Shown here piece by piece: positions 6,315 through 10,386 of a DNA stretch of 10,386 bases. Both the position numbers and the translations under genes were made by a program. Position 1 is the first letter of the stretch; each line of letters begins with the position of its first letter. Source of the stretch: Spirochaeta sp. (GTDB lineage: Bacteria > Spirochaetota > Spirochaetia > DSM-27196 > Alkalispirochaetaceae); the NCBI GenBank assembly GCA_007117185.1, contig SKHA01000102.1, forward strand, positions 1-10,386, written 5' to 3'. A model generated the notes under the pieces. The model was not told the DNA's origin. It made no database searches and worked only from the letters and a program-made list of their open reading frames with translations.

Positions 6315-7577
6315 ATGAAGCATATCCTTGTCATTGATGAGTCGCAGCTCTTCCGGGACTATCTGCGACAGAAACTTGAAGCATATGGATTCGAGGTCTC
6401 CGTGGCGGTAAGCGGGTTGGATGGGGCCTCAAAGCTACGGACAGTTCTACCGGATCTGCTGATCATGGACTATCACCTCACTCGCAAACCGGCGATAGAA
6501 CTGCTCAAGGAAAAGGCCGCTGACCCCAACACCGCTTCGATTCCGGTGATTCTCGCCTCTGCCAAGGTGGACCGGGACGTTCTCGTGGAGGTGGCCCGGT
6601 ACAATGTCAGGAAGTTCCTGAACAAGCCGATCCGGGTAGATGCGCTCCTTAAAGCGGTAGGAGAGACGCTGGGGGTGTCCGTCGAGATCGACGACACACC
6701 GTGCATCATCGAGGCTCACGTAAACGACGATATCATCTTCATCGAGATCGCTCAGGGGCTGAACCGCGAGAAGATCGACCTTTTGCGGTACAAGCTGGTC
6801 GAGCTGATGGATCTGTACGACCTGAAAACCCCCAAAGTGCTGGTCATGATGACCAGCCTGGAGATTGACAGCGCCGAGACGATGAAGCTCAACTCGCTGT
6901 TTTCCACCATTCTCGAGGTAACCGGGTGTATCAAGAAGTACTTCAAGGTTCTCACCGCCAACGCTTTTGTCCGTCGTTTTATCGAGGAACGCGGCGACTT
7001 CACCGGAATTGAGGTTACCGGGCAACTGGATCAGGCCATGGACGGGTTGATGGGGAAGAAAGTCGGTGGATCCATTCTTGAACCCGGTCCGGACCCCAGG
7101 GAGGATCTGGTAAGCCGGACCGCCCCCAAGAAGCACAAGAACGAATCCATTATGATGCGCTTCCAGGAAGAAAGCGCGGCTCCTGCCAGGGATTTCACCA
7201 CCCTTGGCGACACGGTGCGCGTCTCCATCGTTGACGATGACGTCATCATTCAGGAGCTTATCCGAACATCCTTCTCGGATACCAAGGTTCAGGTGGACGC
7301 GTATTCCAACGGAAGGGAGTTTCTGGAAAGTACCGATGGGAGAACTTCTGATCTGGTCTTTCTGGATCTGATGATGCCGGAGATGGATGGTTTTCAGGTG
7401 CTGCAGAAGTTGAAAGAAGAGGACCTGCGGCTGCCCATCATCGTACTTTCCGCACTGACCAAACGTGAGACGGTGGTGCAGGCCCTGAAGATGGGAATCA
7501 CCAGCTATATGATAAAGCCATTGAAGCCCCAGACGGTTCGTACAAAAGCTTCAGAAATCCTGCAGACGAATTTCTGA
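6315..7577 (+). CDS. Response regulator with two receivers flanking a STAS-like domain
   Basis: This 420-residue soluble protein has two CheY-like receiver domains. Receiver 1 (about 1-120) has the acidic pair D8/E9, phosphoacceptor D52, S82 and K104-P105. Receiver 2 (about 300-420) has D307/D308, phosphoacceptor D351 in FLDLMMPEMDG, S379 and K401-P402. Both look active. The middle (about 130-247) has the secondary-structure rhythm of a STAS domain. It runs from a hydrophobic strand (DIIFIEIA), through a helix and a second strand (KVLVMM) with SLEIDSAET aligned to the usual 'DSSG' phospho-site (S186), to a final FVRRFIEERG helix. I infer STAS at moderate confidence. A charged linker (248-298) precedes receiver 2. 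No DNA-binding, HD, EAL or GGDEF output is present. It is followed after 9 bases by a hybrid kinase, its likely partner. The output is probably protein-protein. Confidence 0.88.
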   Translation: MKHILVIDESQLFRDYLRQKLEAYGFEVSVAVSGLDGASKLRTVLPDLLIMDYHLTRKPAIELLKEKAADPNTASIPVILASAKVDRDVLVEVARYNVRKFLNKPIRVDALLKAVGETLGVSVEIDDTPCIIEAHVNDDIIFIEIAQGLNREKIDLLRYKLVELMDLYDLKTPKVLVMMTSLEIDSAETMKLNSLFSTILEVTGCIKKYFKVLTANAFVRRFIEERGDFTGIEVTGQLDQAMDGLMGKKVGGSILEPGPDPREDLVSRTAPKKHKNESIMMRFQEESAAPARDFTTLGDTVRVSIVDDDVIIQELIRTSFSDTKVQVDAYSNGREFLESTDGRTSDLVFLDLMMPEMDGFQVLQKLKEEDLRLPIIVLSALTKRETVVQALKMGITSYMIKPLKPQTVRTKASEILQTNF

Positions 7578-7586
7578 CAGGCGCGC

Positions 7587-10007
7587 ATGGCAGTATCTTT
7601 CGGACGGCAGTTTCAGGTTGTCTTTGAACATTCTCCCATTGGCATCGTCATCATGGACGGGGTGGGTCGTATCCAGTACGCCAACAATGCGGTTCGGTCG
7701 TTTCTCGGATACGATGACGACCAGATCGTTGGCGGATTCCTGACCCGATTCGCCCACCAGGACGACTCCGAGTTCTTTCAGACACTGTTCGCGGAGCTGG
7801 TCGAGGGCGAGCGGGACGACTTCCAGGTTGTCTCACGGTACAAACGCAAGAGCGGTGAACCGGCGTGGTGGCGAGTGGACATGCGGGCGGTAAAGACCAC
7901 CGATCAAAGTCCGTTCATGATCGCCGTTGTGGACGACGTCACCTCCCAGAAGAACGATGAAGAACGCCTGCGCCGGGGCAAAGAGCTCGCCGAAGCGGCA
8001 ACACGGACAAAGAGCGCCTTTCTGGCCAACATGAGTCACGAGATTCGGACCCCCCTGCACACCATAAACGGGGTGGCTGAACTGATGCGGGAGACAAAAC
8101 TCGACGAGGAACAGATCGAGTACCTTGAGCAGATCACCTTCGCCGGGGAGGTGCTCCTGGGACTGATCAACGATATCCTGGACTTTTCCAAGATTGAAGC
8201 TGGACGGCTGCAACTTGAGTCAATCGATTTCAATCCGGTGGAAACCCTCGAGGACGCCGTTGAGATGGTCAGCCTTCAGGCGCACCGCAAGGGGCTGGAG
8301 GTGGTGCTGGCGGTGGAGTCTGCCATCCCATCGCTGATCAAGGGTGATCCCAACCGGATCAGACAGGTTCTGGTAAACCTGGTGAATAACGCCAGTAAGT
8401 TCACCGGTGAGGGCCAGATCCGGATTGACGTTCAACAGAAACTGGTTCAGGGGGTACCCAATCTCCTCGTTCAGGTGAAGGATACGGGGATCGGAATAGA
8501 ACCGGAGGTGCGGGATCGACTGTTCAAGCCATTCAGCCAGGTAGACGCTTCCATGACCAGAAAGTTCGGGGGTACCGGACTGGGGCTGTCCATCTCCCGG
8601 GATTTGGTCAACATGATGAACGGGCGCATCGGAGTAAAGAGCAGCCCCGGCAAGGGGTCCAATTTCTGGTTCTCTCTGCCCATGAATGTATCGAGTTCCC
8701 AGACCGTTGCGGTGGCAGCGCCATCTTCGCTGGCTGCAGGCGCCCGTTTTCTGATCATCGATGACAACGTCGACAGCACTGCGGTTATCCAGGGTTACCT
8801 GGAAGACTGGGGCTACACCGGCGATAGCGTCACCAAAACTGCCGACGGGATCCGGCTGCTGATCGAATCGGCAGAAGCTGAGGCGGCGTACGATTTCGTC
8901 CTTATCGATCTGATCCTGCCCGGGATGGACGGGTGGCAGCTCGCGTCTGAGATTCGCAACGATGATCGACTGAAAGAGATACCCCTGATCCTGATGACCC
9001 CCGTCGGCATGAGTACTGGTGAGGCAAAAATGAAGCTGCTGCGCTGGTTCGATGCCTATATCTCAAAGCCGGTGAAACGAAACGACCTTGCGGTTTCCCT
9101 TGAGACGGTCTTTGCTTCGGACCTTGAAGAGCTGGAGATGGTCGACGGAGAGAAGAGCGATGAATCCGGAGACACAACGCCGCGACTGCCCCGCAGCGAG
9201 TACCCCGAGATAATTCTGGTAGCGGAGGATCACTTCGTCAATCAGCAGCTTTTCCAGACGATCCTGGAGAAGCGGGGCTTTCGCACCCTTGTGGCTGCGG
9301 ACGGTCTGGAAGCAGTAGAGATGGTCAAAACACACCCTGAGATCGGCTTGATTTTCATGGACGTGCAGATGCCCAACCTGAACGGCTACGACGCAACTGT
9401 TCAGATCAGGGAGTTGGGGGTGACAACCCCGATTGTGGCAGTGACTGCCAACGCCCTGTCCGGGGATCGGGACCGGTGCGTCCGGGTCGGGATGAACGAC
9501 TACATGTCAAAACCGTTCAAGAACACCGATATTTCCGCGGTGCTGGAGCGGCTCCTCCACGCCGGGGCGTTCAAAGCGGATCCGGTGGGGGGAGCACAGG
9601 AACTGGAGCCGGAAGAGGTGGAAGAGGTGGAAGAGCCGGAGCCCGAGGTAGTGGCCCCTGAGTCGGTACCTCTGATGGATGTTGCCGCCGCAGTGGAAGC
9701 GTTCATGGGCGACGTGGAGACAACCCGTCGGGTTACCTTGAGCTTTGCTGATCGTCTTCCCAGTCAGGTGCAAACAGTTCGGGACTATCTGGCCGCCGAT
9801 AAGGTTGCAGATGCGCGGGTGGTTGCTCACGCCATAAAGGGTGGGGCCTGGAACCTCAGCTGCGCCGCCCTGGGTGATGCGGCGCGGATCGTGGAAGATC
9901 TCTGTGCAGCTGGGGAGGTCGACGGGATTGAGCCCTCCCTGCAGGCGTTGCAGGAACAGGTGGATCTCCTGGTAACCTTCATCCGTGCTGCCGATTTTGA
10001 CGTCTGA
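7587..10007 (+). CDS. Soluble hybrid sensor histidine kinase (PAS-HisKA-HATPase-REC-REC-Hpt)
   Basis: This 806-residue kinase has no membrane segment, so it should sense in the cytosol or receive signal from partners. Domains in order are: PAS (about 8-120); HisKA with H151 in MSHEIRTPL; and HATPase with the N-box Asn around N268, G1 box DTGIGI (299-304), F-box FKPFSQVD (313-320) and G2 box GGTGLGL (328-334). Receiver 1 follows (about 386-508; D392/D393, D441, T471, K494), then receiver 2 (about 540-657; E547/D548, D592, T620, K642). The Hpt domain (about 697-800) has H748 in AHAIKGGAWNL. Every phosphotransfer residue is present, so a full His-Asp-His-Asp relay to the preceding regulator is plausible. 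A Glu/Pro linker (672-692) precedes Hpt. Only a weak AGG precedes the ATG, 9 bases after the previous stop, which suggests translational coupling. Confidence 0.95.
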   Translation: MAVSFGRQFQVVFEHSPIGIVIMDGVGRIQYANNAVRSFLGYDDDQIVGGFLTRFAHQDDSEFFQTLFAELVEGERDDFQVVSRYKRKSGEPAWWRVDMRAVKTTDQSPFMIAVVDDVTSQKNDEERLRRGKELAEAATRTKSAFLANMSHEIRTPLHTINGVAELMRETKLDEEQIEYLEQITFAGEVLLGLINDILDFSKIEAGRLQLESIDFNPVETLEDAVEMVSLQAHRKGLEVVLAVESAIPSLIKGDPNRIRQVLVNLVNNASKFTGEGQIRIDVQQKLVQGVPNLLVQVKDTGIGIEPEVRDRLFKPFSQVDASMTRKFGGTGLGLSISRDLVNMMNGRIGVKSSPGKGSNFWFSLPMNVSSSQTVAVAAPSSLAAGARFLIIDDNVDSTAVIQGYLEDWGYTGDSVTKTADGIRLLIESAEAEAAYDFVLIDLILPGMDGWQLASEIRNDDRLKEIPLILMTPVGMSTGEAKMKLLRWFDAYISKPVKRNDLAVSLETVFASDLEELEMVDGEKSDESGDTTPRLPRSEYPEIILVAEDHFVNQQLFQTILEKRGFRTLVAADGLEAVEMVKTHPEIGLIFMDVQMPNLNGYDATVQIRELGVTTPIVAVTANALSGDRDRCVRVGMNDYMSKPFKNTDISAVLERLLHAGAFKADPVGGAQELEPEEVEEVEEPEPEVVAPESVPLMDVAAAVEAFMGDVETTRRVTLSFADRLPSQVQTVRDYLAADKVADARVVAHAIKGGAWNLSCAALGDAARIVEDLCAAGEVDGIEPSLQALQEQVDLLVTFIRAADFDV
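9612..9638 (+). repeat. Short in-frame 9-base tandem repeat in the kinase's acidic linker
   Basis: GAAGAGGTG occurs twice back to back (9612-9629), followed by a degenerate GAAGAGCCG (9630-9638). The 9-base unit keeps frame and encodes repeated Glu-Glu-Val/Pro in the linker between receiver 2 and Hpt. It looks like a slippage-derived linker expansion. Confidence 0.6.
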
Positions 10008-10107
10008 TTCGGTGACGTTTGTCCGCTGAACCGTTATCTTCTTATTGCCGGAACATTATCAAATTACTCGGGTAACCCACATGACTGTCCGGCAGGGAGG
10101 GTTGAAG
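10008..10107 (+). other. Spacer between the kinase gene and msrB
   Basis: This 100-base spacer contains an AT-richer core (about 10034-10067) that could hold a promoter, but no convincing -35/-10 pair could be fixed by eye. No hairpin followed by a T-run is visible, so no intrinsic terminator is called for the kinase operon. Confidence 0.4.
10094..10100 (+). promoter_or_regulatory. Ribosome binding site of the exported MsrB
   Basis: AGGGAGG lies 7 bases before the ATG at 10108. It favours this start over an in-frame ATG at 10081, which has no Shine-Dalgarno and would insert nine extra residues before the signal peptide. Confidence 0.65.
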
Positions 10108-10386
10108 ATGAACAGACGAATACTGATGACCACTGTAGTGGTTGTCCTGGCTGCCGTGATGATTCCCCTGAATCTGACCGCAGGGGGAGCAACAGAAGGG
10201 CCCGTCGAAACGAGTCCCGGGGAGGCAGAGTCAGAGTTGGACCAGCGGCTCCTGCGGCGCTTGTCCGATCGTGAGCGGGTCCTGGCGGAGCAGTTCCCGG
10301 TGACCGCAACATTCCCGGTTGAACTGAGCGACGACGAATGGCGCAGTCGACTGACGCCGACACAGTTTCATATACTGCGACAGCAC
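10108..10386 (+). CDS. msrB: Exported peptide-methionine (R)-S-oxide reductase MsrB, N-terminal part
   Basis: The frame is open to the window edge, giving 93 residues. The start is a classical signal peptide: a basic MNRR, a hydrophobic stretch (5-21) and a likely signal peptidase I site after LTA at 23-25. No lipobox Cys is present. A polar, Glu-rich spacer follows. Residues about 74-93 (ELSDDEWRSRLTPTQFHILR, then QH) match the start of MsrB domains, typically 'DEEWRxxLTPEQYxVxRQxGTE'. MsrB reduces methionine-R-sulfoxide in proteins using thiols. The catalytic Cys and zinc Cys pairs lie beyond the window, so activity and any fusion to MsrA cannot be judged. Export implies repair of oxidised periplasmic or surface proteins. 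It appears to be a separate unit with its own start signals. Confidence 0.8.
   Translation, partial: MNRRILMTTVVVVLAAVMIPLNLTAGGATEGPVETSPGEAESELDQRLLRRLSDRERVLAEQFPVTATFPVELSDDEWRSRLTPTQFHILRQH

Noticed and set aside
4481..6334. A 617-residue version of the phosphohexomutase starting at 6334
   Set aside because: It would overlap the start of the divergent regulator and its RBS, and the extra residues do not resemble the family N-terminus.
10070..10080. Small inverted repeat GGGTAACCC as a terminator or operator
   Set aside because: The stem is only three base pairs with a three-base loop and no T-run follows, so it is not distinguishable from chance.
10064..10363. A 99-codon minus-strand ORF opposite the msrB start
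   Set aside because: The plus strand has an RBS, signal peptide and MsrB motif; the antisense product shows no recognisable features.

Overview
The window looks like an ordinary chromosomal segment of a moderately GC-rich bacterium. Nothing resembles a mobile element, CRISPR array, rRNA or tRNA gene. The best guess is a free-living spirochaete (Spirochaetia). The grounds are remembered family resemblance only: a phosphoglucomutase of the 'SASGWR' N-terminus type, a cluster-less MutY, and a REC/STAS-like regulator. This assignment is tentative.

Region 1 (1-4491, + strand) is a tightly packed operon. It holds the C-terminal tail of a 2-oxo acid dehydrogenase E2 acyltransferase, lpdA (the E3 dihydrolipoamide dehydrogenase), an AI-2E family membrane protein, trpS and a short mutY-like adenine glycosylase. 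After the 31-base E2/lpdA gap, every junction overlaps by 1, 4 or 11 bases. This points to translational coupling of a metabolic gene pair with translation and repair genes. The mutY product keeps the helix-hairpin-helix fold and the catalytic Glu. It lacks the four iron-sulfur Cys and the C-terminal 8-oxoG domain, and has Glu where the catalytic Asp is expected.

Region 2 (4481-6241, - strand) is one phosphohexomutase gene, convergent with mutY (11-base tail overlap) and divergent from the signalling genes.

Region 3 (6242-10007, + strand) is a two-gene phosphorelay. First comes a regulator with two receiver domains flanking a domain that reads as STAS-like. Nine bases later comes a soluble hybrid histidine kinase (PAS-HisKA-HATPase-REC-REC-Hpt). 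Together they carry four receivers, one kinase core and one Hpt, with no recognisable DNA-binding output. The STAS-like domain is the most interesting candidate output, possibly linking phosphorelay to partner switching.

Region 4 (10008-10386) is a 100-base spacer followed by the start of an exported methionine sulfoxide reductase B, cut by the window edge.

There is no gene-free stretch longer than about 100 bases. No obvious new multi-gene system stands out. The regulator/kinase pair and the atypical MutY most deserve a second look.
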